In this document: one piece after another, positions 23,345 through 35,270 of the stretch
Layout: every line of letters begins with the position of its first letter
How positions within the stretch are numbered: the first letter of the stretch is position 1
NCBI GenBank assembly: GCA_028641055.1
Contig: CM054062.1
Location: 235,426,376 to 235,490,375, forward strand
DNA length: 64,000 bases
DNA from: Alopecurus myosuroides
Lineage: Eukaryota; Streptophyta; Magnoliopsida; Poales; Poaceae
Reading direction: 5' to 3'
Position numbers and translations under genes: made by a program
Notes under the pieces: model-generated
What the model saw: only the letters and a program-made list of their open reading frames with translations
What the model was told of the DNA's origin: nothing
Database searches by the model: none

Positions 23345-23830
23345 GCAATCGATCAATCCGTAGCAAATTGGTTGAATCGGAAAAGCTCACGAGGTGGAGG
23401 AGACCGAGGGGAACCAGATAGTGGGGGCGCCGCCCGGAAGGGTCGACGGAAGCTCGCCGGCGACGAGCTCCAGGGACGGATGGCGGGGGACCTCGACGCG
23501 ACAGCGAACCAGGGGGCGAGAGAGGGAGGGGAGGGCACTGGAGTGCTCGGAAGGTTACCGTGAATGCGATGGCGTGGACGGTGGTGCAAGGAGCGGCGGC
23601 AATCGACGCCGGCATGCAGAAAACAACGGCGGCCGGAGCGAGGTTCGACGGCGAAATTCGGCGTCGTGCGGCCTTCTCAGCGTCCACGTGCACTCAACAA
23701 GGAAGAGGGAGGCGAGGTGGTTCCGACCGTGGCCTCGGCTCGTCGCGGCGTGGCCGAAGATGGCGGCGCCATGGAGGCCAGCCCTAACTAGGGTTTCGGT
23801 TTGGGAGTTACAGAGACGAGGAGGAACAGG
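23345..23830 (-). other. GC-rich leader island in LARD2 3' LTR
   Basis: GC-rich block in an AT-rich LTR; the other copy is at about 43500-43990. On the minus strand it begins near AAACCCTAG (about 23790) and continues into Arg/Pro/Ser-rich frames. Position and style match the LARD1 island although the sequence differs. Most likely it is transcript leader. Confidence 0.55.
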
Positions 23831-24329
23831 GAAGTGAGTGGGGAGGGAAAAGGGTCACGGAGATGACCTCGGCAGTCCTATCCTCACGATCAAGGTAGCA
23901 AGGAGGAGGTGACAATCAACGGCGACAGTGAGGACACGCATCTGCTTGCGTCCAGAGGTAGAATACAAAGGAGATTTTCTCCATAACCCCCTGCCCTCTT
24001 GAGAAATTTACAACGAGGTCCTTTTCTGTTTTAAAGGAGAACAAAAAACAAAGTTTTGAGGCCCTTTTTGCAAGAATAAAATTTGGCAAAAATACTTTTT
24101 TGGAAAGCTTATAAAATTTCCAACCTAGCCATGTTTTGCTTTGATGAAATTGAATTACTTTTCAGTACAAAATTTTGGAGCCCATTTTAAGTACTATTTG
24201 TGGTATTTTTCTCAAACCATTTAAATTCACAATTTAAATCTGTCCAACATGGTTTAAATTTTTGTTTTCATGCATGTATGATATGAGCACAACACCACAC
24301 ACCTTAATTAGCAAAATTGGGATGTTACA

Positions 24330-24345
24330 AATCTGCCCCCTTACA
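24330..24345 (-). other. Polypurine tract of LARD2
   Basis: The minus strand reads TGTAAGGGGGCAGATT next to the LTR, preceded by a GGGACG word as in LARD1. Confidence 0.8.
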
Positions 24346-27300
24346 AGAATAACGTCCCGAGATTCCTGAAGGAGAAAGAAAGAAGGAACACCGGTTTTGA
24401 ACGATCTTCTCGAACCTTACAATTTTCATATTGTAGAGGTTCATCTGTAACACTTGTGAAGATATCCAGCGGCTACACCTTAGGTAGGAGGGAAAACTCT
24501 TAGGAATTCATCTTCACGAAGATCGAGTATCTCATGGCTAACTCAGGACAAGAATGTTCGTAAAGAACTTTTGAGTTAACACGCATGAAACACATCAAGA
24601 TTATGGAGGGAATAGGAGAAGGTTTCAAGTTTGTGGACGATGGTTCTTGAAAGGATTTAGAATATGAGCTTTACACAAAACTTTAAATCCTTTTGGAAAG
24701 GAAAGGTTGGACAACTTATGACATCGAGGTTTCTTCGAGGTAGAATACCAAGATGGGACGAATGGTCTTAGATATCACAATGTAATATCCGTAGACGAGG
24801 GGAAACACGCGAAAACACTGTAATTCGTGCGTCAGAGAAAATCTGATACAGGATCATGTTCACTCTTCAGAGTGGACACAGAAGATGAAGGAACTTTCAT
24901 TTTGTCAAATTTTGTATACAACCTTGTCAAGAATCGGGTTATTACTTCACGACAAAAGATGAGTAACCATGGGATGTTGGAACACCGTAGTTAGGGAGGA
25001 ATTCTTGGTCACATTGTAAAGATGGTAACCAATGAGGATTGAAACACCGCAAGAAAATAGGGAATCCCTTTCCTATTGTGGGTTATCCGTAGCAATACGT
25101 TTACCACATGGTTAAGATCCCAGGGCTGAAGGGACTGACAAATTCACACAATGTGTGAGATAACAGAAATTCAAGTACCAAAAACTTGAAAAGGGAACTG
25201 ATCATTGGCGGTTACGAAACACCAAGAGATGTTCTCATGAGGAACTTGTTTCCACCAAAACAAAGGTTTTGGAGGTTCAACAAAGAGATATTGGAAATAT
25301 CAACTTCCAAGTTTTCCTTGATGTTATAGATACCGATATCAAGCTTACGTTAAGCCTTCAATAGGTCATCAAGTGGATGTAGAACTCCGGTTTGGAAGAA
25401 CGGAGAGGGAAACTTGTTAAGAACGAGCCATACAAGAATTCTCATGGAGAGTGGCTATTATTACAGATTCAAAGAGATATGACATTAGGCCTTCCGGCTA
25501 ATTGTGTCAACCACACATTAACCATGCCAAATTTGAAAAGACCTAATTCAATACCCTTGAGGAAACACCAACCATCGTTGCTGCTTGAGATTCAGCTCTG
25601 GCTAGTGGATTGATAACTCGGACTCGGTATGTTTGATCAAAAAGATTGCACCGGTTACCAACGAGATACATATGTTGGATTCTCAAGATATGGACTACGA
25701 TGCCACGCTCAAGAAGATAAGCGAGATTGTAGGACTCATGTATTAGCAACTTGCGAAAGACGGTTGCACCTACATGGACTACTTGCAATGGAACACACCA
25801 GAGTCTTTGTTGGGAAGACGATACAAAGATAACGAAGTTCTTAGACTTGTTCTCTTTCACGGATAGTCAATCGATGGCTTAGTGTGGATGCAAACTTCTT
25901 CAAGACATGGAGGTAACGACCTACCATCTCAAGAATAGTCCACACATGCATGACCGACTTGGGATTATTCCCGGAGGAACCATAAAACTCTACTCAGATC
26001 CATGGCGACAACTTTCACCATAAGCACACGAACCGGAGAAAGTCACTTCGAACATCCAGAACACAACTTCGCGACGACACAAAGATGGTTCTCAAGAATT
26101 TCTAACATTAATGCCAAATATTTCAACATGAACCTCTTGTAACTTGGAGAAAATAGGAATGTCATCGATGGGCTCGACAACACGCTTATCAAGATACTCC
26201 AGGAAGAGGGATTCATAAGATCTAGGAGCAAGGCAAAATATTGGTCTGACCAAAGGACATGAAGGTGTACTCGGGCAAAACACCATGAGTGAAACACCAT
26301 CAGATAGTCCTTGAATCTGAACTTGATTTGATGATAGCCCAAATCAAACCAAGGTTGAAATGATAGCATGTCCACTGAAGAGATACTATCATGCTTCAAC
26401 ACAAAGTAAACTAGACACCCCTTAACAAAGGATCAAGTTAGGCGGAGCTTTTGCCTTTCAACTCTCCAAGTTGTTGTTTAAGCTCAACCACTAGTCCAAG
26501 GGTGTCTAGCGTAGTTTCTTGGAAAAAGGAGTAGTTCAAATTACTCCTGGTTTAGACACCACGGTCAGGTAATAACCCGGTGATACTTCTGGAAAGACAA
26601 CCAGAATATCACAACCTACCGATATGTCTCGGAGTTTGAAAGGAGTCTTGCTTTTCAAAGCAACCGATATGGTCTTGAGAATTTCGGCATGAACCTAACT
26701 CTCTGACCAAGAATGTGCACCGGAATGAACAGATTGGGTAGCACAGTCAACTTTAGTTAGAGACCGGTTGACCAATAGTGCTAAGAAGGATACATATGTT
26801 TCTTAGATTTTTTTTAAAAGCAATAAGAATTTCTATGAATAACTGATACACACATCAATTCATAGACCCATCATTCTCAAGCATTCAAGCTTGGAGGAAG
26901 GGGGAGTGAAAATGTGTAAGAGCATCACTTCATCGATAAGGCCATGAAACTCAACACAACCTCCTGATATAAAAGAGTGTGATACTCGAAGGTGGAACAT
27001 AACAGAAGCTTATGAAACTTCTTTAATCTGCGAATTACAAAACTTTGACCTGGTCCTTAAGATGAACGAGGCACTGTAGTTTGTTTCTCCTGACATCCCA
27101 AGGTGGAATATTTTGACAGAAAACAATAGCAAATGCATTGGAAGAATCCAACACCATATGTAACGTAGTTTCCAAACAACGAACGAAGTTCGGAAAGCAA
27201 CTAAAGAGTAGGAACGTGCTCTGGAAAATCCTGAGATCACGTTGGATGCACGGGGTAATACTCATATGTAGAACCCATGCCAAAAGGTTGGTATAGCTGA

Positions 27301-28095
27301 ACCAAGAACAAAGATATGAGAATCATAAAGAACACTCTTGTCGTGATCCTTTTGATTCCTAGAGAAAACCTATGTCTATTGGAGCTGAGATTACCTAGTC
27401 ATCCCGAGGTAGAAGATGTTCCTCAGGGTTAACAGAACTAGACTTGGGTTAAAGGTCAACATCCTGTACTGATAGTGTGAGCGTCAGATAGTTAAGAAAC
27501 CACACGATTCAACCCACCACAACTCAGCACATTCCGAGACCTTCGGTTCAAGTCCAAGGGTTAAAACATAAAGAAAGGAGTAACTACTATCGGAGTTCCA
27601 CAAAGGACACTACAATTAGCAATCACGAGGTATCTTCCAAAAGACAACGATAGCTCCGGAAGAACTTTGAGCAGAGGATAACAGACACATTCGAGATGGA
27701 AAGGAAATCTCGAGGTTCAGGATTTTGAGGCATTAAAACAGGAGTATGTGGAACCCACACAACTCTGAGAGATTATGATGGAAAGGGAATCTCCCATTTG
27801 AAACGAGAGATAACGGAACACGGAACACACACGACTCTAGAAACTTTAACACTAGGTCAACTTGGGTAAAAGACGTCCTTGCCAGAGAAGGCACCTAGGT
27901 TTTGAATGACTAGAAGAGATAGCAAAACCTTTTCAAATCAAAACAGGTAAGGTGACCCAGAGTTAGAGCGATACCAGATAAGGAGCAAAAAGAATCCTAA
28001 GAAGGTTTTCACAACCATTTGAAGTTTCAAAAATAGTTTTCGCAAACACTAGACTCAACATCGACCAAGCAGTAAGGTTTTCCTACAGGCAGTCC
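24346..28095 (-). other. Decayed interior of LARD2
   Basis: About 3.75 kb without a long frame. Apart from the RT remnant at 26043-26402, no domain can be named. By position on the minus strand the integrase side would lie at 24350-25900 and the gag side at 27000-28090. The length is short for a complete gag-pol (normally about 5 kb), so parts are deleted as well as eroded. Confidence 0.7.
26043..26402 (-). pseudogene. pol: Eroded gypsy reverse transcriptase remnant in LARD2
   Basis: A 119-residue frame with the RT word DLGYHQIKFR (normally followed by an acidic contact), a degenerate palm region, and then FSPSYK plus a CVVAKLC tail. This matches the order of an RT palm, IFS block and KLSKC block in chromovirus-like elements. 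The catalytic YxDD box is no longer readable. The call rests on pattern order, not alignment. Confidence 0.55.
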
Positions 28096-28108
28096 TGCTC
28101 TGATACCA
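28096..28108 (-). other. Primer-binding site of LARD2 (initiator tRNA-Met type)
   Basis: The minus strand reads TGGTATCAGAGCA, five bases from the LTR that starts at 28114. It shows that the right-hand LTR is the 5' LTR. Confidence 0.9.
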
Positions 28109-28113
28109 TGACT

Positions 28114-28401
28114 TGTCACGACCCCGGACCCAGAGATATACATACTCTTATGTGCTCCTAGACATGGACCCACAAGGGCTTCAGGGTTACCAGCCCTGAC
28201 CGCAACAAACAACGGCAGGCAGACCAGATTCATCGGCACGCAGGCCGGATCACCACGGTACTACTACTCCTTGTGTCCATGCTAGTCATAACCAACTATG
28301 CATATCAAAGCGTCCTCGAATCGAACGAAACTGAAGGAACGGGACCAAAGCTATACAAATATGCTATGTGTCCAGAAAGTGCAACAACAATTGAGGGTTA
28401 C
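28114..28401 (-). repeat. 5' LTR of LARD2, first part
   Basis: This matches 20780-21067 with about 14 differences. T1 interrupts it after GTTAC at 28397-28401, and it resumes at 41217. Confidence 0.93.
28397..28401. repeat. Target site duplication of T1, left
   Basis: GTTAC, repeated at 41212-41216. Removing T1 and one copy restores continuity with the other LARD2 LTR. Confidence 0.95.
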
Positions 28402-28894
28402 TGACGAAGATATAGATCCTGGACCCTGCGGGTAAGGACACCCCCTATGAGGCTCAAGGCCAAAGCCCAAGAAGAGGCGCCCTTGAAGCACTCTAGAAGG
28501 CCCATGTGAAGCCCACCCGCACTAACTTGCGGGTTAACCTAGGAAATCTGTAACCGACATGGATAGAGTTCGAATCCTCTCCGGGTAGGACTCGAGACCT
28601 GGCCATCTATATAAGGCCAGGAGAGCCCCCTAGGAGAGGGACCAAGCTATTACCGCACGACCTAAAAGCCTTGAACTCGAGACCTACTCTCGACTCGAGC
28701 ACACCATTGTAACCGATCTAATCTTCAATACAGATCGACAAGAGGCAGGAGTAAGGGTTTTACCTCTACGAGGGCCCCGAACCTGGGTAAATCTCGCCCC
28801 CTGTCTAGCCGACGATTTCACCAGCGCTCATGACTTCTCCTAGTCGAAACCCGATAGGGTCACCTAAGGGATTTGTAGAGTCAAAGATTCGACA
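28402..28894 (+). repeat. 5' LTR of T1 (493 bp)
   Basis: TGACGAAG...TTCGACA. It has a TATA box enclosed by an inverted repeat at 28598-28621, and an ATG at 28830 that opens the gag frame inside the LTR. Confidence 0.96.
28598..28621 (+). promoter_or_regulatory. TATA box of T1 inside a perfect inverted repeat
   Basis: CCTGGCC, then ATCTATATAA with the TATA word at 28607-28614, then GGCCAGG. The 3' LTR has the same at 40915-40938. Transcription should start about 30 bases further on. Confidence 0.8.
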
Positions 28895-30053
28895 ATTGGC
28901 GCCGACCGTGGGGAACGCGGGCGCTGGATCACCGGCATCTTCGGCTTCATCGACGTCCAACTCCCGTTGGATACCATCGACCGCGGCTCCGAGCAATCCT
29001 ATACGGATCGGATCTGTCTTAGTCACACCTCACTCGCCGGAATCACGCCCGGTATTCGAGGATCTGGAGAAGAGCGTCACCCTGACGTTCAGAAGCTTCA
29101 ACTTCGTGACGAACCGAGACGGAATCCTCCACTTCACGGACGAATCCGACAACGAATCTGGAGCCGTCAACTCGCGTTTTCCTGTGGAGAAAAGCGGCGA
29201 ATCCATCCGATTCAACGCAGCGGACTACCACGCCCTCTCGACAGAGGAACCATCTCGGGTACAGGGAGCTTTCCAATCTGTGCCTAGGACGCACGGGCCG
29301 CGATTGGCCCAAGTCTGCATGGCCGGATCGGAACCACCCCCGGAAACCGAATTCAGCGCAACCGAGCGCAATATAATCGGCGTCTCGCGGGAGGCCTGGA
29401 ACAGAGCCAAAGAGGCCATGCGAAAGAGTCAGCCACCCGCGGCAGGAGCGCCACAGGAGGATCTAACCGCCTACCACTACCATCTAGTGAGAGCGGCCTC
29501 GACCATCAAAGACGCCCGAGCAGATCTAGCCCGTCGCAGAAGAGCGGCGGACGAATCAAGCCTACGACGAGCCGAGCAGTCCCTTGCGCCCTCGGTCGGT
29601 ACCCGGCCCGCAAGGAAGGGACATGCAGCGTCATCCAGGGACTACGAATCCATGGCTGGGACCAGCAGGTCGACCACATCCTCCTTCATGAGGGTCGACG
29701 ACGACGGCAACGTCTACCCGCAAACCCCCGCTGCTGCAGTCCTAGCCGCAGCAACTTACATGCAGATGAACCAACCGACGGAAAGCGATCCTCGGGCGGA
29801 ACAGTACAAGCAAATTCGCAAGGGGCTAGGATTGGTGGCTGCAAGGCTCGCCTCTCACGATCGCAAAAAGACTGAAGAACAATTGGAGAAGGAGCGACAG
29901 GAGAAGGACAAAGATAAGGAAACGCCCCGCAGGCACAGAAGCTCCTCCCCGAGAAAAGACAAATCGCCACGTCATGGTCGAGGAAAAGAAGCCCGCCGCC
30001 GTGGTGACAGTCGAAGCAGCAGCGACGACAGCCCGAGAGAGAAAAGCTCATGA
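28830..30053 (+). pseudogene. gag: T1 gag, N-terminal segment, starting inside the LTR
   Basis: Gag forms the particle that packages the RNA. The frame opens at an ATG 65 bases before the LTR end and reads through the primer site without a stop. It gives 407 residues, Ser/Pro-rich at first and strongly basic at the end (Lys/Arg/Glu repeats with RRHRSSSPRKDKS). The stop TGA at 30051-30053 lies within a serine/arginine-rich stretch whose character continues in the same frame beyond it, so I read it as a nonsense lesion (CGA to TGA would do it). The next in-frame Met, near 29319, is an alternative start. No close family is known to me for the N-terminal part. Confidence 0.75.
28897..28914 (+). 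other. Primer-binding site of T1
   Basis: TGGCGCCGACCGTGGGGA, two bases after the LTR end. This TGGCGCC-type site is usual for Tat and Athila lineage elements. I do not assign the tRNA. Confidence 0.85.
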
Positions 30054-31436
30054 CATCACAGCAGCCGCTCGCGAAAACGAAGCAAGGAGCCACGGAAGGA
30101 CGCTGACCGCGATCGGCCCGGACGCGACGCGCGATCCGACATCGCGCAGAACAAGGTGGACAGGGCAAGGGCGTCGAGATATCGCGACCGATCATCATCC
30201 GGCTCTTCGGATGACGAAACCTGTGGGGCACTCTGTTTCGCCCGCAGCATTCGCGAAGCACCCCTACCCAAACGGTTCAAACTCAGCACGGAAGTGACAA
30301 AGTACGACGGCTCGCTCGAGCCTTCTCAATGGTTAAGCGACTACCTCACGGCAGTAAAGTGCCAACGCGGGAACAAGAACACGGCTATGCAATACCTCAA
30401 TTTGCATCTAGTTGGAGCGGCCCGCAGTTGGCTGGAGAGGAGGCCAAGATCTTGCTACGCATCATGGGATGACTTGCACCGCGATTTCTGCAAAAACTTC
30501 CAGTCGACGTACAAGAGGCCAGCTACAATCGAAGAACTACGAGCCTGTAAACAGAAAAGTGGCGAGTCTACCCGAGAATACATCCAGCGGTGGACCACAC
30601 TTAGGAACACCGCGGGAACCATCTCGGAAGAGGTGGCGATCGAGGCCTTCGCTAAAGGCGCGAGAAGAACTGCCTTTCGGGAAGAACTAGGTAGAGCAAC
30701 GCCTAAAACTATCGGGGAGCTAATGATCATAGCCGAAAAATGGGCTAATGGAGAAGACGCAGTGCGCAACGAAAGAGGGTCATCACCCGCACACGAAGAC
30801 GACCGCCATGGGCGAAGAAAAAGAAGGAAATACGATGACCACGAGGATAGAGAGGAATTAGTGGCGGCAGAATTCACGCGAAGTCGCGACTCTGGTCGCC
30901 GCGGAAGCCGCGAGTGGAAACCTAAGGCAGAAGAAAAATCCCCCGAGGAAGATCTTGACGCATACTGCTCGCTACACCTATTTACAGATAAGCGCACGGG
31001 CAAAACTAAGGCAACACACCTTCTTAAGGACTGCCTAAAGTTTCACGACATCTCGGATGCACTCGCCAGGAAAAGATTTGCATCCACCCAAAACTACCCG
31101 CCGCTGACAGGAGGAGGACAACAATTCCAGCCGCCACCACCACCTCCACCAGAAAATCCAAACATGGCGCTAGCCGCACTACCTGCGCCACCACCACAAA
31201 ACAATGGAGCCAATGCATACCCGAACCCGGCAGGACAACTCGCGATGATACAGAAGGTATGCCCCTCTCGCAGAGCTCAAAAGACTAACACGAGGCAATT
31301 GTGCATGGCAGTGCAGACACCACCGACAAAAACCGAGTACCTGAAAATGGCGGATCAGCCAATCACGTTTTCGATGAAAGACCATCCGCCACGAGTCTAT
31401 CGACCAGGACACGCCGCCCTTGTCATCCAAACTTAA
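30054..31436 (+). pseudogene. gag: T1 gag, core segment
   Basis: Same frame as the preceding segment. About 30330-30620 holds the retrotransposon gag core (WLSDYL, AARSWLE, WDDLHRDFCKNF, ESTREYIQRW). Near 30966 a Cys-x2-His...His-x4-Cys pattern (YCSLH...THLLKDC) is the zinc-knuckle variant seen in Tat elements. It is followed by a polyproline linker at about 31130-31200. The frame ends at TAA 31434-31436 immediately before the protease, and CAA to TAA would explain that stop. Confidence 0.85.
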
Positions 31437-32036
31437 ATTGGTAATTATGACCTGGCCCGCGTATTCATGGACGGTGGCAGTGGCATTAACATCATCTACG
31501 CGGATACACTCCGTCGAATGAACAAGAATCTGGACGGCCTAACGGAATCAGAAACATCCTTCCACGGGATAGTTCCGGGCAAGGCAATCCGTCCACTCGG
31601 AACAATCAACCTAGAAGTCGTATTGGGCTCTCCAAGCAACTACAGAAGGGAATTCCTGAACTTCGAAGTCGTCGACTGGCCCTCACAGTACCACGTCGTT
31701 CTTGGTCGAACAGCGTTCGCCAGATTCATGGCCGTACCACATTACGCGTATTTGAAGCTCAAGCTACCCGGCGAATACGGTGTGATCACCATTGACGGAG
31801 ACTTCCAGAAATCGGACAAGTGCGACATAGAATTTAATGAGATCGCAAAATCTTTCGGGATGCAAGAAGAACTTCAAGAATTGGCAAAAACCACGGATCA
31901 CTCCGTTATGCCCCTCACGAAGAAAAACGCGCCTGAACTGGAATTCAGCGCCAACAGCGACACTCGCAAGCATCAAGTGCACCCGACGAATTCTGCAAAG
32001 ACAGCGATGGTTTCAACAACCCTCTCGCCAGCATAG
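31437..32036 (+). pseudogene. pol: T1 aspartic protease segment
   Basis: The protease cuts the polyprotein. The active-site word is FMDGGSG at about 31464-31484; many relatives have DGGSS. A second hydrophobic block (YHVVLGRTAFARF) follows, where such proteases carry their flap and ILGR motif. It is in frame with gag upstream and RT downstream. The stop TAG at 32034-32036 lies in the linker to RT and fits a CAG to TAG change. Confidence 0.85.
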
Positions 32037-33365
32037 GAAGACGCGCTCGTCAAACTCCTCCGTGAGTACTGGGAGATTTTCGCCTGGCAGCCCTCAGATA
32101 TGCCGGGAATACCCAGGGAGTTTGCCGAGCACTCACTCGAAGTTTTTCCTGACGCCAAACCCATCAAACAGACGACTCGACGATTTTCAGAACCCAAGCA
32201 GAAGGCGCTTGGGGAGGAAGTAAACAGATTGCTAGCCGCAAATTTCATTAGGGAGATCAAGATATCCACCTGGTTAGCAAACCTGGTGTTGGTCCCCAAG
32301 AAGAACACGGATATCCTTCGGGTGTGCATCGACTACACGTCATTGAATAAGCACTGCCCCAAGGACAATTTTCCTTTACCACGGATCGACCAGATCGTGG
32401 ATTCTACGGCAGGCTGCCAACGCCTCTCCTTCCTGGACGCCTATTCGGGATATAATCAGATCCGAATGAAAAGGGAAGACGAAGAGAAGACGGCATTCAT
32501 CACACCCCACGGTGTCTACTGCTACACGACAATGCCCTTCGGGCTGAAGAACGCAGGCGCAACATATCAGCGCTGCATGCAAAGATGCCTCGCCAATCTC
32601 ATTGGCAAGAACGTACAGGTGTACGTTGACGACATTGTCATCAAAACTCGAGTAGAGGACACACTCCTTGAGGACATCAGAGAAACATTCGACGCCCTTA
32701 ATGCATATCGGATTAAGCTCAATCCGACCAAATGCGTTTTCGGCGTCCCTGCAGGAAAATTACTCGGGTACCTGGTATCCGCCAGAGGCATTGAAGCCAA
32801 CCCGGAGAAAATACAAGCCATCCTGACTATGAAGGAGCCAACCAATCTACGCGGAGTCCAGCAGCTCGCAGGACGACTAGCCGCCCTAAGCAGGTTCATC
32901 GCACGATTGGGAGAGCAAGCGTTACCCTTCTACAAATTACTGAAGAAGACGGACAAATTCGAGTGGACACCCGAAGCTAAACAAGCGTTCGCAGACTTGA
33001 AGCGATCGTTGCAAAGCAGGCGCGTCCTTGCAACACCGCAAGAAAGGGAGCCACTTTTCCTATACTTAGCCGCTACAAACCAGGTCATCAGCATAGCAAT
33101 CGTAGTCGAACAACCTGAAGACGGCAAAGCATACGGAGTCCAACGACCAGTATATTACATCAGCGAAGTCCTCTCGACATGCAAGCAACGATGCCCTCAT
33201 TACCAGAAGCTCGCATATGGAGTTGTTCTCACGGCCCGAAAGCTCAAGCATTATTTCCAGGAACATGCCATCACAGTGGTTAATGATGCGTCACTCGGGA
33301 CAATCATGAACAACCCTATGGCATCCGGAAGAATAGCAAAATGGAGCATCGAGTTGGGCGCCTAG
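32037..33365 (+). pseudogene. pol: T1 reverse transcriptase plus first RNase H
   Basis: RT copies RNA into DNA. Visible motifs are the fingers IDYTSLN, the first catalytic region SFLDAYSGYNQI, MPFGLKNAGATYQ and the catalytic YVDD at 32622-32633. They are followed by the thumb and connection and a first RNase H (FLYLAATNQ...). At the position of that domain's first catalytic Asp there is Asn, as expected for Tat elements, whose second RNase H takes over. The open stretch from Met 32100 is 421 residues. It ends at TAG 33363-33365, again a possible CAG to TAG change, with the frame continuing beyond. Confidence 0.92.
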
Positions 33366-35270
33366 GACATCACCTATGCAGGACGCAACGCAGTCAAATC
33401 TCAAGTACTCGTGGAATTCCTCAGCGAATGGACAGAGCTACAAACGCCCGGGCCGCCTGAGTACACGAGCAATTGGATAATGTACTTCGATGGATCCAAG
33501 AGAAACGAAGGAGCAGGAGCCGGAATCGTTCTTATTTCACCTCATGGAGACAAGCTGCAATACGTCCTGCGATTGGATTTTCCACAAGATGATCCAGCAT
33601 CGAATAACGACGCAGAATATGAAGCCCTGCTGCATGGGATGAAGATGGCAATCGCCTGCGGAGCTACCCGATTAATGATCTACGGCGATTCCAATCTCAT
33701 AGTGCAGCAGACAATGAAAGAATGTGACGCCATTGCTGAAAACATGGTCGCATATCGTGACATGTACAATCTACTTGAAGGAAGCTTTAAAGGGTGCGAA
33801 CTGAGGCACATTGCGAGATCCAGCAACGAAGAAGCAGATAGACTGGCAAACATGGGTTCCACGAATACACCCATACCACCAGGAATATACTTCGAACGGA
33901 TGGTCAAGCGATCGGTCAAATTGAAGAAAGCTGAAGAAACACCAGCAGCGCCAGAAATAGAGGTCAGCCCGCAGGTCGCGCTTATCGAGCTTATTCATAA
34001 TATATCACGACAGGTCTTTCTGGTCGAGCCAGTCTGGACGCAGAAATATCTCGACTACCTGCTCAATAAACAGCTCCCGTCCGATCCACGAGAGGCTCGA
34101 CAGATACTCAGGCGCAGCAAGTCCTTTCGAGTGGTCAATGGAGAATTATACAAGCAAAGCATCTCGGGAATACTTCAGCGATGCATCGCACCCGAAGATG
34201 GCAAGGAATTACTCCGGGACATACACCAAGGAGATTGCGGACATCATGCTAGCTGGAAAAAAATAATGGGAAAAGCTTTTCGAGCAGGATTTTACTGGCT
34301 AACAGCAGCCAGCGATGCAAAAAGCCTGGTCGAACGATGTGATGCCTGCCAGCGATTCGCACCAAGACCACACGCACCTGCCACGGAATTGCACATGATA
34401 CCAATAGCCTGGCCCTTTGCACAATGGGGGCTCGACATGGTTGGACCGCTACGCAAGTCCACACCAGGTGGATACACACACTTGCTGGTCGCAGTCGACA
34501 AGTTTACCAAATGGATCGAGGCTACGCCTGTAACTTCGGCTAGCACCCAATGCGCCGTCAAGTTCTTCGACTCCATTGTATGCAGAATTGGTGTGCCACA
34601 TGACATCATTACAGACAATGGTACAAACTTCACAGCAAAGGAAACACAACAGTTCTGCGAGGAAAAAGGCATCAATTTCAAGTTTGCTTCAGTTGCTCAC
34701 CCGCAAACGAACGGACAAGTCGAAAGATCCAACGGCTTAGTTTCGGCTGGCATCAAGAAGCGATTACTCGATCGTCTACACCCCGCTGCAGGACATTGGG
34801 CAGAAGAGCTACCCTCCGTACTCTGGAGCCTACGCACAACTCCTAATCGATCGACAAAATACACGCCATTCTTCATGGTATACGGGGCAGAAGCAGTCCT
34901 TCCCGAGGACGTTCGATTCTGCGCCCCACGAGTGGTAGCCTACAGCGAAGAAACTTCCAACAAGGCGCTCGCAGAAGATATGGATGCACTCGACGAAATG
35001 CGTGACATCGCACTCGCAAGATCCGCAGTATATCAGCAATCCTTGCGCAACTATCATAGTCGCCGAATACGCCACAGAGCATTCGCGGTTGGAGACCTGG
35101 TGTTGCGGCTCAAACAGAAGGAAGGACACAAGCTCGAACCACCTTGGGAAGGACCCTTCATCATACACGAAGTCATCCCAGGTGGAGCCTACAGGCTAAA
35201 GAATCCGGCGACCGGAGGGATCTATTCCAATCCGTGGAACATCGCACACCTCCGCAAATTTTATCCATAG
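33366..35270 (+). pseudogene. pol: T1 archaeal-type RNase H plus integrase
   Basis: Numbering is from Met 33411. The second RNase H has D27 (YFDGS), E69 (NNDAEYE), D93 (YGDSN) and D143 (EEADRL), a full catalytic set. Integrase follows with a zinc region (H278, C310, C313; RCDACQRF), the core D342 (WGLDMVGP), D402 (ITDNG) and E438 (QVERSN) with the classic 35-residue spacing, and a C-terminal end HLRKFYP at the natural stop. There is no chromodomain, so targeting is not chromodomain-guided. This 619-residue segment is intact; it is cut off from RT only by the TAG at 33363. Confidence 0.93.

Larger units (their letters stand above)
20780..24329 (-). repeat. 3' LTR of LARD2 (3550 bp)
   Basis: TGTCACGACC...GATGTTACA on the + strand. 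It contains a stem-loop at 21480-21498, AT-rich text at 22860-23290, and a GC-rich island at about 23345-23830 that on the minus strand starts after AAACCCTAG. Small open frames here recur in the other LTR with differences and show no protein-like conservation. Confidence 0.92.

Noticed and set aside
28569..28578. GTTCGAATCC in the T1 LTR as a tRNA or pol III B box
   Set aside because: No A box at a fitting distance and no cloverleaf can be drawn; a TATA promoter is present instead.
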